Assembly (NCBI GenBank): GCA_034433615.1
Contig: DAOUAJ010000202.1
Span: forward strand, 1-25,306
Source of the DNA: DAOUAJ01 sp034433615
GTDB lineage: Bacteria; Chloroflexota; Anaerolineae; DUEN01
DNA: 25,306 nt
Direction of reading: 5' to 3'
The notes under the pieces were generated by a model. The model saw only the letters and a program-made list of their open reading frames with translations. It was not told the DNA's origin and ran no database searches. The translations under genes and the position numbers were made by a program. This document shows positions 1 through 8,025 of this stretch, one piece after another. How positions within the stretch are numbered: position 1 is the stretch's first letter; the number at the start of each line of letters is the position of its first letter.

Positions 1-17
1 TGGAGGAGTGAGGAGAG

Positions 18-57
18 GGGGAGACGGGGAGACACAGGGACACGGGGATACTGGGAT
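18..57. repeat. 8-bp-period purine-rich tandem tract
   Basis: Five degenerate 8-bp units lie head to tail at 18-25, 26-33, 34-41, 42-49 and 50-57. The first two are identical (GGGGAGAC); later ones drift (ACAGGGAC, ACGGGGAT, ACTGGGAT). A partial unit may precede at 10-17. The tract runs directly into the first ATG of the larA-like gene. It looks like a non-coding microsatellite-type tract, so upstream in-frame GTG codons at the window edge are unlikely starts. Confidence 0.7.
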
Positions 58-1423
58 GATGAAGATGCGACCTGAGCCGATCTTGATGGGCTTCGGGGCA
101 ACACCTGAGAATCCAGCGGCCTGCCTCAAATACGGCCGGCGGACGATTCCGGTGAACCTTCCGCCAGGCGTTCGCTTTCGCGGCGTGATGGAGCCGGCAG
201 GCCCTCACCAACCCCCCTTTCTCCCCTCTTCCTCTCCCAACCTTGAGAGAGGAAGGGGGGGAGCCATCTGGCGGGCTCTGCGCCGGCCGATCGGCGCGCC
301 ACCGCTGACGGAGATGGCTCGCGGGACGCGACGGGTCGTGGTGACGGTCAGCGACTACACCCGGCTGTCTGTCCAGCATCATCGGTTCCTGCCGGCCATC
401 CTGGATGAGCTGAACGCGGCTGGTGTACCCGACGACACGATCGAGGTGCTGGTCGCCAGCGGCAACCACGTGCCGGCGACCGAGCCGGAGATGGCTGAGA
501 TCGTCGGGCCGGAAGTGCTGGCGCGCGTGCCCATTGTGTCGCACGATGCACGGGATGACGCTGGGCTGATGTGGGTGGGCCGCACCCCGATGGGCACCGG
601 GGTCTGGCTCAACCGGCGCGTGGTCGAGGCCGACCTGGCGGTGATTACCGGCGGGATCGTCTCGCACGTCTTCGCCGGGTACGGCGGCGGGCGCAAAGGC
701 ATCCTGCCTGGCGTCGCTGGCCGCTCGAGCGTGCTGCAAAATCACACTCGCTGTCTGCTGCCCGATGGAAGCCTGCACCCGCGGGCCACCTACGGCGTGC
801 TCGACGGCAACCCGATCCACGAGGACATGGTCGAAGCAGCACGCCTGCTGAAGATGCCGGCGTTTCTCTTCAACGTGGTCAACGACTCGGCGGGGGAGCC
901 AGCCGCTTACTTCGCTGGCCATCTGGAGCAGGCATGGGCCGCCGGCGTCGCCCTGTGCCGGCGTCTTTCGTCGGTCACCGTGGCTGAGCCGGCCGATTTG
1001 GTCATCGCCGGCATGGGCGGTTTCCCGAAGGACATCAGCCTCTACCAGTCCACCAACGACTACGCCTATCCGGCCGTCGCGCCCGGTGGGGCGATCATTC
1101 TGGTCGCGGCGTGCGAGGAGGGCCTGGGCGCGCCCGATTTCGTCCGGTGGCTGCAGTATGATACGCCCGAGGCGATGTGCGCCGCCCTGCGTCAGGACTT
1201 CAGTGTGGCCGGGTACCTGGCCTACCGGACCTGGCTCCAGGCGCGGCGCGTGCCCACTTTCTTCGTGTCTGATCTGCCGCCCGAGCCGGTGAGGACGCTG
1301 GGGATGGAGCCGATGGCCAGCTTGGATGAGGCGATTGAGGCTGCTCTGGCTCGCCTCGGCCCGTCGTCGAGTGTGCTCGTTTTCCCGCGCATTTTGCAAG
1401 TGAACCTGAGGGATCGGTCCTGA
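56..1423 (+). CDS. larA: LarA-family nickel-dependent racemase-like protein (DUF2088)
   Basis: The protein (about 455 aa) matches the lactate racemase LarA family, whose members use a nickel pincer nucleotide cofactor to racemise or epimerise 2-hydroxyacids; the substrate here is unknown. Visible family landmarks are KYGRRTIPVNLP near the N-terminus, VSDYTR, the GNH motif (His about 138), SHDARDD, and the segment GGIVSHVFAGYGGGRKGILPG around residue 200, whose His is the expected nickel ligand. Residues 49-69 are an unusual Pro/Ser-rich insertion encoded by a palindromic repeat. The pair Arg-Arg sits where the cofactor-tethering Lys of the Lactobacillus enzyme might be expected. The start is uncertain: ATG codons at 56, 59 and 65 all follow the tandem tract and none has a clear ribosome site. 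No larB, larC or larE cofactor genes are in the window. The MFS gene begins 29 bp downstream and may be co-transcribed. Confidence 0.8.
   Translation: MMKMRPEPILMGFGATPENPAACLKYGRRTIPVNLPPGVRFRGVMEPAGPHQPPFLPSSSPNLERGRGGAIWRALRRPIGAPPLTEMARGTRRVVVTVSDYTRLSVQHHRFLPAILDELNAAGVPDDTIEVLVASGNHVPATEPEMAEIVGPEVLARVPIVSHDARDDAGLMWVGRTPMGTGVWLNRRVVEADLAVITGGIVSHVFAGYGGGRKGILPGVAGRSSVLQNHTRCLLPDGSLHPRATYGVLDGNPIHEDMVEAARLLKMPAFLFNVVNDSAGEPAAYFAGHLEQAWAAGVALCRRLSSVTVAEPADLVIAGMGGFPKDISLYQSTNDYAYPAVAPGGAIILVAACEEGLGAPDFVRWLQYDTPEAMCAALRQDFSVAGYLAYRTWLQARRVPTFFVSDLPPEPVRTLGMEPMASLDEAIEAALARLGPSSSVLVFPRILQVNLRDRS
201..263. repeat. Palindromic repeat element inside the larA reading frame
   Basis: A pyrimidine-rich half is followed by a purine-rich half. 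The core stem pairs 228-236 (CTTCCTCTC) with 247-255 (GAGAGGAAG) around a 10-nt loop, and continues outward with a G-T wobble and 223-226 against 257-260. It is in frame and encodes a low-complexity Pro/Ser/Arg/Gly peptide between the GVMEP and RALRRPIGAPPL segments, which are close together in ordinary LarA proteins. The composition resembles mobile intergenic CCCTCACC...GGGGAG repeats seen in many GC-rich genomes. Confidence 0.65.
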
Positions 1424-1452
1424 GGCCCCTCGGGTTTCAGAAGAGAGAAACG

Positions 1453-2736
1453 ATGACGCGTTTTCAGCTCCCATCCCTCCCCAAACTGCGATGGCCTCTT
1501 CCGATTACCCCTCCCGGAGAGGAAGCCCTGATCCCGCCGCGTGAACAGCACAACCAGCGCTATCTGTACTGGGACATCGCCTGGTTTGGTGTGACGTCCG
1601 GCATTGCCCTCAATTTCCTGGCCGTCTACGCCGTGCGCCTGGGCGCGACCGAGGTGCAGGTGGGCGCGCTCACCTCGGCACCGGCGCTTGTCTCGATTTT
1701 TTGGCTGATCCTGGCCGGCCAGATCGTAGCCCGCCAACGTCACGTCTTGAAGCTCTTGCTTCAGATGCTTTTCACTCACCGTGTGATCTATTTACTGATG
1801 GCGCTTTTGCCCTGGGTGTTGCCACGGACTTGGGTGGTGCCCGGTTTGATTGCTCTGGCCGCTTTGCAGGCTTTCCCGGCCGGCACCGCCAACATCGGCT
1901 TCTCTTCCATGCTGCCTGAGGCCATCTCTAAGGAGCGGCTTGGGCGTGTGGTCAGCATGCGTAATGCGTTGATCGGCGCCACCTCCACACTGACCGTCCT
2001 GGCCTGCGGGCCGGTCCTGGCAGCCCTGCCTATCCCGCTGAATTACCAGGTGTTGTTCATCGCCGCCTTCCTGGCGAGTATGGTCAGCCTGTACATGGTC
2101 GCCCAGCTAGATATCCCCCCTAAGAAAGAGGTGCAGCCGGTCGCGCAGGGGCTGGCGGATCTCCTGGAAGGATTCCGGCGCTTCTGGGCCGATCGCCGGT
2201 TTGTGTTCTTCACGCTGGCGGCGTTCGTGCTGCACTGGGGGCTGTTCATGGCTGCCCCCCTGTTCCCGGTCTACTGGGTGCGCACACTGGGAGTGCCGGA
2301 CTCGTTCATCAGCCTGATCGCCACACTGGGCAGCGGCACGTCTGTGCTGGGGGCGCTGGCCATGGACCGCTTGCTACGGCGGTGGGGCAACCGGCGCGTG
2401 GTCGGCTTCAGCATGCTAGGGCTGGCGCTGATCCCCATTCTGACCGCGATGACCCGTACGCTGCCGCCACTGCTCGGCATTTCCGTGATGGGGGGCCTCT
2501 TCGCGGCTGGGCTGAACGTCTGCCTGTTCAACGCGCTGATCCAGGTCACACCCGATGCCGATCGCGCCCGCTTCATCGCCATTTTCTCGGTGCTGGCGAA
2601 TATCGCCGTGTTCGCCGCGCCGTTGTCCGGTTCCTGGCTGGCGGGCATCGTGGGGATCGTGCCGGCCTTCTTCATCGCCGGAGCCATCCGCATCCTGGCC
2701 GGTGCGATGTTCCTGTGGCACCGAAGCACGTATTAG
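1453..2736 (+). CDS. Major facilitator superfamily permease
   Basis: This 427-residue protein is strongly hydrophobic with about 12 predicted membrane helices after a polar N-terminus of roughly 35 residues, the normal size for an MFS transporter. The first helix region (ITSG-like GVTSGIALNFLAVYAVRLGA) is followed by the TEVQVGALTS loop typical of MFS permeases. The sequence AMDRLLRRWGNRRV in the second half resembles the MFS motif A loop between helices 8 and 9. A purine-rich stretch (AGAAGAGAG) just before the ATG can act as ribosome site. The substrate cannot be told from sequence. It starts 29 bp after the LarA-like gene, so a link to hydroxyacid uptake is possible but only inferred from position. 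Confidence 0.8.
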   Translation: MTRFQLPSLPKLRWPLPITPPGEEALIPPREQHNQRYLYWDIAWFGVTSGIALNFLAVYAVRLGATEVQVGALTSAPALVSIFWLILAGQIVARQRHVLKLLLQMLFTHRVIYLLMALLPWVLPRTWVVPGLIALAALQAFPAGTANIGFSSMLPEAISKERLGRVVSMRNALIGATSTLTVLACGPVLAALPIPLNYQVLFIAAFLASMVSLYMVAQLDIPPKKEVQPVAQGLADLLEGFRRFWADRRFVFFTLAAFVLHWGLFMAAPLFPVYWVRTLGVPDSFISLIATLGSGTSVLGALAMDRLLRRWGNRRVVGFSMLGLALIPILTAMTRTLPPLLGISVMGGLFAAGLNVCLFNALIQVTPDADRARFIAIFSVLANIAVFAAPLSGSWLAGIVGIVPAFFIAGAIRILAGAMFLWHRSTY

Positions 2737-2753
2737 GGCGGAGATCGGAGGAT

Positions 2754-3062
2754 ATGTCCAAAAGGACACAACGTCGCGATCAACAGGTTTCGCGCCGGAA
2801 GACGATACCACCGGACTGGGATACGGCCAAGCTAGAGATAGAGACCCGCGGGCTGATGTTGCTGATCCGCACGCAGGTGGGAGTCTTTTCGTGGGAGCGG
2901 CTGGATACGGGCACCCGCCTTTTATTAGACGCAATGGAAGTCCACGCGGGTGAGCGCGTGCTGGACCTGGGATGTGGCTACGGCGTGTTGGGGCTGGTCG
3001 CTGCCCGCCTGGCCGGGCCGGATGGACATGTGAACCTGAAGGTGCTGCTGGCGCGGCGATAA
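2754..3062 (+). pseudogene. Truncated class I SAM-dependent methyltransferase (RsmC-like N-terminal part)
   Basis: The frame begins at an ATG with a GGAGG site 2-6 bases upstream of it and gives only 102 aa. It contains a segment typical of RsmC/MTS-domain methyltransferases (TQVGVFSWERLDTGTRLLL) and a complete SAM-binding motif I (VLDLGCGYGVLGLVAARLA). Homologues continue about 100 residues further, through the acidic motif II and an NPP catalytic motif; here the sequence departs after AGPDGHV and stops after LKVLLARR. No other frame downstream restores the missing part. I read it as a gene remnant produced by deletion or rearrangement; a nested palindrome lies just after the stop. A functional short protein cannot be excluded because the ribosome site is intact. 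Confidence 0.7.
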
Positions 3063-3067
3063 ACAGT

Positions 3068-3159
3068 TGGCGGCGGCGATGGCTGACCCGGTAGCGGTTA
3101 GAAACCACCGCCTGGGCTATCCGCCATCCCAGGCGGCACCATTTTATGCGCCGCCGCCA
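3068..3159. repeat. Nested inverted repeat after the truncated methyltransferase
   Basis: An outer pair, 3068-3078 (TGGCGGCGGCG) and 3149-3159 (CGCCGCCGCCA), is perfectly complementary over 11 bp. Inside it, 3108-3116 (CCGCCTGGG) pairs perfectly with 3128-3136 (CCCAGGCGG) around an 11-nt loop, and GGTT-AGA-AACC near 3096-3106 adds a further small hairpin. It could be a miniature mobile element, a terminator for the upstream genes, or both. Confidence 0.55.
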
Positions 3160-3198
3160 TTCATGCGCCGTTGGTGCCAGCGATTTTCGCTCTCGCTC

Positions 3199-3345
3199 TT
3201 ACGCGGCTGAGGAGTCAGTCGCCAGCGAGGGCACGCTGGGCTGCTGAGCCGTCAGAGCCCCTTTCGACGCCCGCGCCGGCATGAGCGCCCACGCGATGAC
3301 CAGAGCGGCAAAAGTGATCAGATCAATAGCGATCAACGGTGACAT
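3199..3345 (-). CDS. Small single-helix membrane protein downstream of amt
   Basis: An ATG at 3345 opens a 48-residue frame ending in TAA at 3199. A strong ribosome site (GAGGGGGG) lies five to twelve bases upstream of the start, which is why I accept so short a gene. The product begins MSPLIAIDLITFAALVIAWAL, one hydrophobic helix of about 17-20 residues, followed by a basic patch (PARASKG) and a Ser/Ala/Gln-rich polar tail. The basic patch after the helix suggests N-out, C-in topology. It lies 72 bp downstream of the ammonium transporter gene on the same strand, where many bacteria carry glnK. I recognise no family. It may be an accessory subunit of the transporter, but that is inference from position only. 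Confidence 0.5.
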   Translation of the reverse strand: MSPLIAIDLITFAALVIAWALMPARASKGALTAQQPSVPSLATDSSAA

Positions 3346-3372
3346 GAGAACCCCCCTCAATGTGTTTTGTAG

Positions 3373-3403
3373 GGCGAGATTTATCTCGCCTCATGATCTC
3401 GCC
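3373..3403. repeat. GGCGAGAT/ATCTCGCC palindrome between amt and the small ORF
   Basis: GGCGAGAT at 3373-3380 is the exact reverse complement of ATCTCGCC at 3383-3390, and a second ATCTCGCC follows at 3396-3403. Two alternative hairpins sharing one arm are therefore possible. No T-run follows on the minus strand, so it does not look like a simple terminator. Confidence 0.6.
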
Positions 3404-3417
3404 TTACCTCTCATCGG

Positions 3418-4650
<1,233 letters not shown>

Positions 4651-4698
4651 CATCCCCTCCATACTAGACAGGGTGTGTATTTTTCCGAATCCGGCACG

Positions 4699-4704
4699 AT
4701 TATA
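4699..4704 (-). promoter_or_regulatory. -10 element of the amt promoter
   Basis: On the minus strand this reads TATAAT, a perfect -10 box, with a weak upstream -35. Transcription would begin near 4692, giving a leader of about 40 nt before the amt start at 4650. It lies in the divergent region shared with the UroD-family gene. Confidence 0.5.
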
Positions 4705-4796
4705 TTCGATTTGCACTTGTTGACGCTACGGCCAGATTGCTTAAACTGCCTCAGCTAGATTTGGACGCGTTGCACAATGGGATCAATTGAGAGCCG

Positions 4797-4824
4797 TTGA
4801 CAAGTGACCGAAATGCTTTATAAT
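4797..4824 (+). promoter_or_regulatory. Sigma-70-type promoter of the UroD-family gene
   Basis: TTGACA at 4797-4802 and TATAAT at 4819-4824 are both perfect consensus hexamers, separated by 16 bp. Transcription would start near 4831, about 33 nt before the ATG at 4864. This rules out a longer frame opening at a GTG at 4804, inside the promoter. Confidence 0.85.
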
Positions 4825-4863
4825 CGTGTCGCTCTACGCCACGTCAACAGAGGAGGGGGGAAG

Positions 4864-5922
4864 ATGCCCAAGGAAACGATGACTCCGCGCGAACGGTGGC
4901 TGGCTGTACTGACCCGGCAGCAGCCGGATCGGGTGCCTATGGATTATTGGGCTACCGATGAAGCCACAGCAAAGCTGCTGAAATATACGGGGTGCAGCAG
5001 CCAGCGGGAGATGCTGCAGAAGTTGCACGTGGATTTTGTGGTCAGCGTAAGTCCCCGCTACGTCGGCCCGCCCATCCCCGAAGATAGAGACGTCTTCGGC
5101 TGCGGCTATCAGAACATTGACTATGGCACTGGCATATATCGAGAATGCGTCTATCACCCGCTGGCCCGGTACAATTCGGTCGAGGAGATCGAGAAGAACT
5201 ACACCTGGCCCAGCCCAGATTGGTGGGATTACAGCGTCATCCCAGAACAAGTTAAAGGCAACGAGATGTACCCCATCCGTGGAGGTGGCTCCGAGCCGTT
5301 TTTGATCTACAAAGATCTGCGCGGCCAGGAGCAGGCATTCATAGACCTGGTGCTCCACCCGGAGATCGTCCACTACTGCCTGGACAAGTTGTTCGATCTG
5401 GCCTACGAGAACAGTTGCCGCATCTACGAGCAGATCCCTGGACAGGTGATGCTTTCCTATGTGGCCGAGGACATGGGGGGACAGGATGATCTGATGTTCT
5501 CACCGGCCCAGATTCACGAGTTCCTGATCCCGCGCATGAAACGGATCATTGATCTGGCTCATGAGGCCGGTGCCTTCGTGTTCCATCACAACGATGGCAA
5601 CTGCCGGCGCATCATCCCGGACATGATCGAAGCAGGGATTGATCTGCTGAATCCTATTCAGTGGCGATGCAGGGGCATGGACCGGGAAGGCCTCAAGCGA
5701 GACTTTGGGGGCCAGATCGTGTTTCACGGAGCGATGGACAATCAGCACACGCTCCCCTTTGGCACGGTAGAGGAGGTGCGGCAGGAGGTGTTGGATAACC
5801 TGCGCATCCTGGGCGAAGGTGGAGGTTATATCCTGGCTCCTTGCCACAACATCCAGGCAGTCAGCCCACCGGAGAACATCGTGGCCATGTATGAAACCTG
5901 CTACGCGCACGGATGGACGTAG
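4864..5922 (+). CDS. Uroporphyrinogen decarboxylase (URO-D) family protein, orphan
   Basis: The 352-residue protein has the URO-D fold family signature: N-terminal TPRERWLAVLTRQQPDRVPM, a central LAHEAGAFVFHHNDGN segment followed by AGIDLLNPIQ, and the C-terminal GGGYILAPCHNIQAVSPPEN. This superfamily holds heme-pathway HemE and zinc methyltransferases such as MtaA. The HxC zinc motif of the methyltransferases is not present; the equivalent stretch reads HHNDGNC. No heme or corrinoid genes are nearby, so I would not call it HemE. Function is unknown; a subfamily acting on a one-carbon or corrinoid substrate is one guess. The ATG follows a strong GAGGAGGGGGG ribosome site and the consensus promoter at 4797-4824. 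Confidence 0.8.
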   Translation: MPKETMTPRERWLAVLTRQQPDRVPMDYWATDEATAKLLKYTGCSSQREMLQKLHVDFVVSVSPRYVGPPIPEDRDVFGCGYQNIDYGTGIYRECVYHPLARYNSVEEIEKNYTWPSPDWWDYSVIPEQVKGNEMYPIRGGGSEPFLIYKDLRGQEQAFIDLVLHPEIVHYCLDKLFDLAYENSCRIYEQIPGQVMLSYVAEDMGGQDDLMFSPAQIHEFLIPRMKRIIDLAHEAGAFVFHHNDGNCRRIIPDMIEAGIDLLNPIQWRCRGMDREGLKRDFGGQIVFHGAMDNQHTLPFGTVEEVRQEVLDNLRILGEGGGYILAPCHNIQAVSPPENIVAMYETCYAHGWT

Positions 5923-5955
5923 AGACAGCATCCAGGCTGTGCATACTATCAGCAG

Positions 5956-5987
5956 GCCTTGCGAAGAAGTCCCGACCTTCGCAAGGC
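5956..5987 (+). terminator. Hairpin between the UroD-family gene and htpG
   Basis: GCCTTGCGAAG (5956-5966) and CTTCGCAAGGC (5977-5987) form a perfect 11-bp stem around a 10-nt loop, 33 bp after the UroD-family stop and 37 bp before the htpG start. The downstream sequence is only weakly T-rich. It may end the first transcript, act in the htpG leader, or be one copy of a dispersed palindrome. Confidence 0.5.
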
Positions 5988-6024
5988 TTAACTTGCTGTT
6001 TGAGTCCAGATTGGGAGGAGATTC

Positions 6025-7920
6025 ATGACCGAACCTGTCGAGCAATCCAGAGAACAGATCGAATCGTTCGAGTTCAAAGCTGAAGTTCAACAATTGCTGC
6101 ACATTCTGGCGCACTCGCTCTACACCGAGCGAGAAATCTTCCTGCGTGAGCTGATCTCCAACGCGTCCGATGCTCTTCATCGCCTCCAGTTCGAGATGCT
6201 AACCACCCACGACGTGGTAGATCCGGGCGCTGAGCTGGCGATCCACATTGATTTCGACGAGAAGGCAGGCACCCTCACCGTCAGCGATAGCGGCGTGGGC
6301 ATGACACGGGAGGAGTTGATCGAGGACCTGGGCACCATTGCTCACTCCGGCGCGATGGCCTTCCTCAAGCGGTTACAAGAGAGCGGCCGCTCCGCTGCGG
6401 AAATCATCGGCCAGTTCGGCGTCGGCTTCTACTCCGTCTTCATGGTGGCCGAGGAGGTGACCGTCACCTCGCGCTCCTTCCGACCGGAGGCCCAGGCAGT
6501 CGCCTGGACGTCCCGGGGTGATAACCGCTACACTCTGCGTCCCGCCGAACGTGCGACGCGCGGGACGACCGTCGAGATCAAGCTTAAAGAGGACGCGCGA
6601 GAATACCTCAACGCTTACCGGCTGGAGGGGATCGTGCGCCGCCACTCCGACTTTGTGGCCTTCCCTATCTACGTGAAGGATAAAGTCGCCAATCGTCGGG
6701 CGGCACCGTGGCGACAGCGCCCCCAGGAACTCACCCCGGAACAGTACAACGAATTCTACCGGCAACTGACGTTAGATGTCGCCGACCCGCTCCTGTATGT
6801 GCACTTCTCAGCCGACGCGCCCGTGCACGTCCAAAGCATCCTCTATGTGCCATCTCACGCCGACCGCAGCCTGTTCGTGGCGCGCCAGGAATACGGTCCC
6901 CGGCTCTACTCGCGCAAGGTGCTCATCCAGGAGCGTGCCAGCGATCTGTTGCCGCCCTACCTGCGCTTCGTGGAAGGGATTATAGATTCCGACGACATCC
7001 CGCTCAATATCTCACGCGAGGCGATCCAATCCAATCAGGTGGTCGCCCGCATCCGCTCTAATCTGGTGCGCAAGCTCCTGGGCGAGCTGGCAAGCTTGGC
7101 TCAGGATGCCCCTGAACGTTATCTGACCTTCTGGCAAGAGTTCGGCGCTTACATGAAGGAGGGGGTATCCACCGATGTAGCCAATCGAGAAATGCTGATC
7201 CCGCTGCTACGCTTCCATTCCTCGCGGACGAGCGAGAGGGAGTGGGTCTCTCTGGCGCAGTACAAGGAGCGCATGAAAGAAGGTCAACAGGCTATCTACT
7301 ACGTCCTGGGCGAGGACCTGCGCTCCATCGCCCGCAGCCCGCATATGGACTACTTCCGCGCCCACGATATCGAGGTGCTCTATCTGACCGAGCCGATTGA
7401 CAGCTTTTTGGTGATGGCGTTGCGGGAATTTGACGGCAAGCCGTTGCGTAACATTGCCGACGCCGGGCTGGAGCTGCCCGCGGAGAAGGCGGCAGAAGGG
7501 GTAGATGCTTTGTCGGCCGAGGCCTTCGAGCGGCTGCGTCAGCGGTTCGCGGCGGTGTTGGGCGAGCGGGTGGCCGCGGTGCGGGAATCCAAACTGCTGC
7601 GAGACAGCCCCTGCCGGCTGGTGACACCGGAGAACGCGCCCGGCGCCGATCTGCAGCGGGTCTACCGGCTGTTGGAGCGAGATTTCCAGGCCCCGCGCCT
7701 GATCCTGGAACTGAATCGGGCGCACCCTCTGATCCGTGACTTGGGCCGGCTGGCGACAGAATCGCCTGATGATCCGCTTATCGCCCAGTGCGCTGAGCAG
7801 CTTTACGAGGGACAGTTGCTGGCCGAGGGGATCCACCCCAACCCGGCCGACATGTTGCCGCGCATCGAGGCGTTAATGGCGACTGCCGCTCGCATGAGCA
7901 TTAGCACGTCAACGCGTTAA
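6025..7920 (+). CDS. htpG: Molecular chaperone HtpG (bacterial Hsp90)
   Basis: The product is 631 aa, the usual HtpG length. The N-terminal GHKL ATPase domain (about 1-215) shows RELISNASDALHRLQFE near residue 40, DSGVGM at 88 and GQFGVGFYSVFMV at 131, which form the nucleotide pocket. The middle domain contains GIIDSDDIPLNISRE, the conserved Hsp90 segment that contacts the ATP phosphate, and the C-terminal dimerisation domain ends the protein. It acts in the cytoplasm as an ATP-driven dimer that remodels client proteins. A GGGAGGAG site sits six bases before the ATG. I see no CIRCE-type element upstream; the only notable upstream structure is the 5956-5987 hairpin. Confidence 0.97.
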   Translation: MTEPVEQSREQIESFEFKAEVQQLLHILAHSLYTEREIFLRELISNASDALHRLQFEMLTTHDVVDPGAELAIHIDFDEKAGTLTVSDSGVGMTREELIEDLGTIAHSGAMAFLKRLQESGRSAAEIIGQFGVGFYSVFMVAEEVTVTSRSFRPEAQAVAWTSRGDNRYTLRPAERATRGTTVEIKLKEDAREYLNAYRLEGIVRRHSDFVAFPIYVKDKVANRRAAPWRQRPQELTPEQYNEFYRQLTLDVADPLLYVHFSADAPVHVQSILYVPSHADRSLFVARQEYGPRLYSRKVLIQERASDLLPPYLRFVEGIIDSDDIPLNISREAIQSNQVVARIRSNLVRKLLGELASLAQDAPERYLTFWQEFGAYMKEGVSTDVANREMLIPLLRFHSSRTSEREWVSLAQYKERMKEGQQAIYYVLGEDLRSIARSPHMDYFRAHDIEVLYLTEPIDSFLVMALREFDGKPLRNIADAGLELPAEKAAEGVDALSAEAFERLRQRFAAVLGERVAAVRESKLLRDSPCRLVTPENAPGADLQRVYRLLERDFQAPRLILELNRAHPLIRDLGRLATESPDDPLIAQCAEQLYEGQLLAEGIHPNPADMLPRIEALMATAARMSISTSTR

Positions 7921-7981
7921 GCGTTGTACAGCCTCCCAGCAGGGCACCCTTCCAACTAATGAAGTGCCAACACGCTCCATC

Positions 7982-8020
7982 GCTGACGGCTGATGGCTGA
8001 CCACCGATCGCTGATTGCTA
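7982..8020. repeat. 7-bp-period tandem tract
   Basis: Heptamers GCTGACG (7982-7988), GCTGATG (7989-7995), GCTGACC (7996-8002), a diverged unit (8003-8009) and GCTGATT (8010-8016) are followed by a partial unit. The tract fills the gap between the convergent htpG and sugar-kinase genes, ending six bases before the kinase stop codon. Confidence 0.65.
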
Positions 8021-8025
8021 TTTTT

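Noticed and set aside
2416..3108. Long minus-strand frame opposite the MFS and methyltransferase genes
   Set aside because: Low-complexity Arg/Pro/Ala composition, no ribosome site, no recognisable domain; the plus-strand frames carry the conserved motifs.
4804..4863. N-terminal extension of the UroD-family gene from GTG 4804
   Set aside because: It overlaps the promoter -10 box and predicted transcription start, and lacks a ribosome site.
4864..5922. Calling the UroD-family protein HemE
   Set aside because: No other heme genes nearby, and the motifs fit an orphan subfamily rather than the heme-pathway enzyme.
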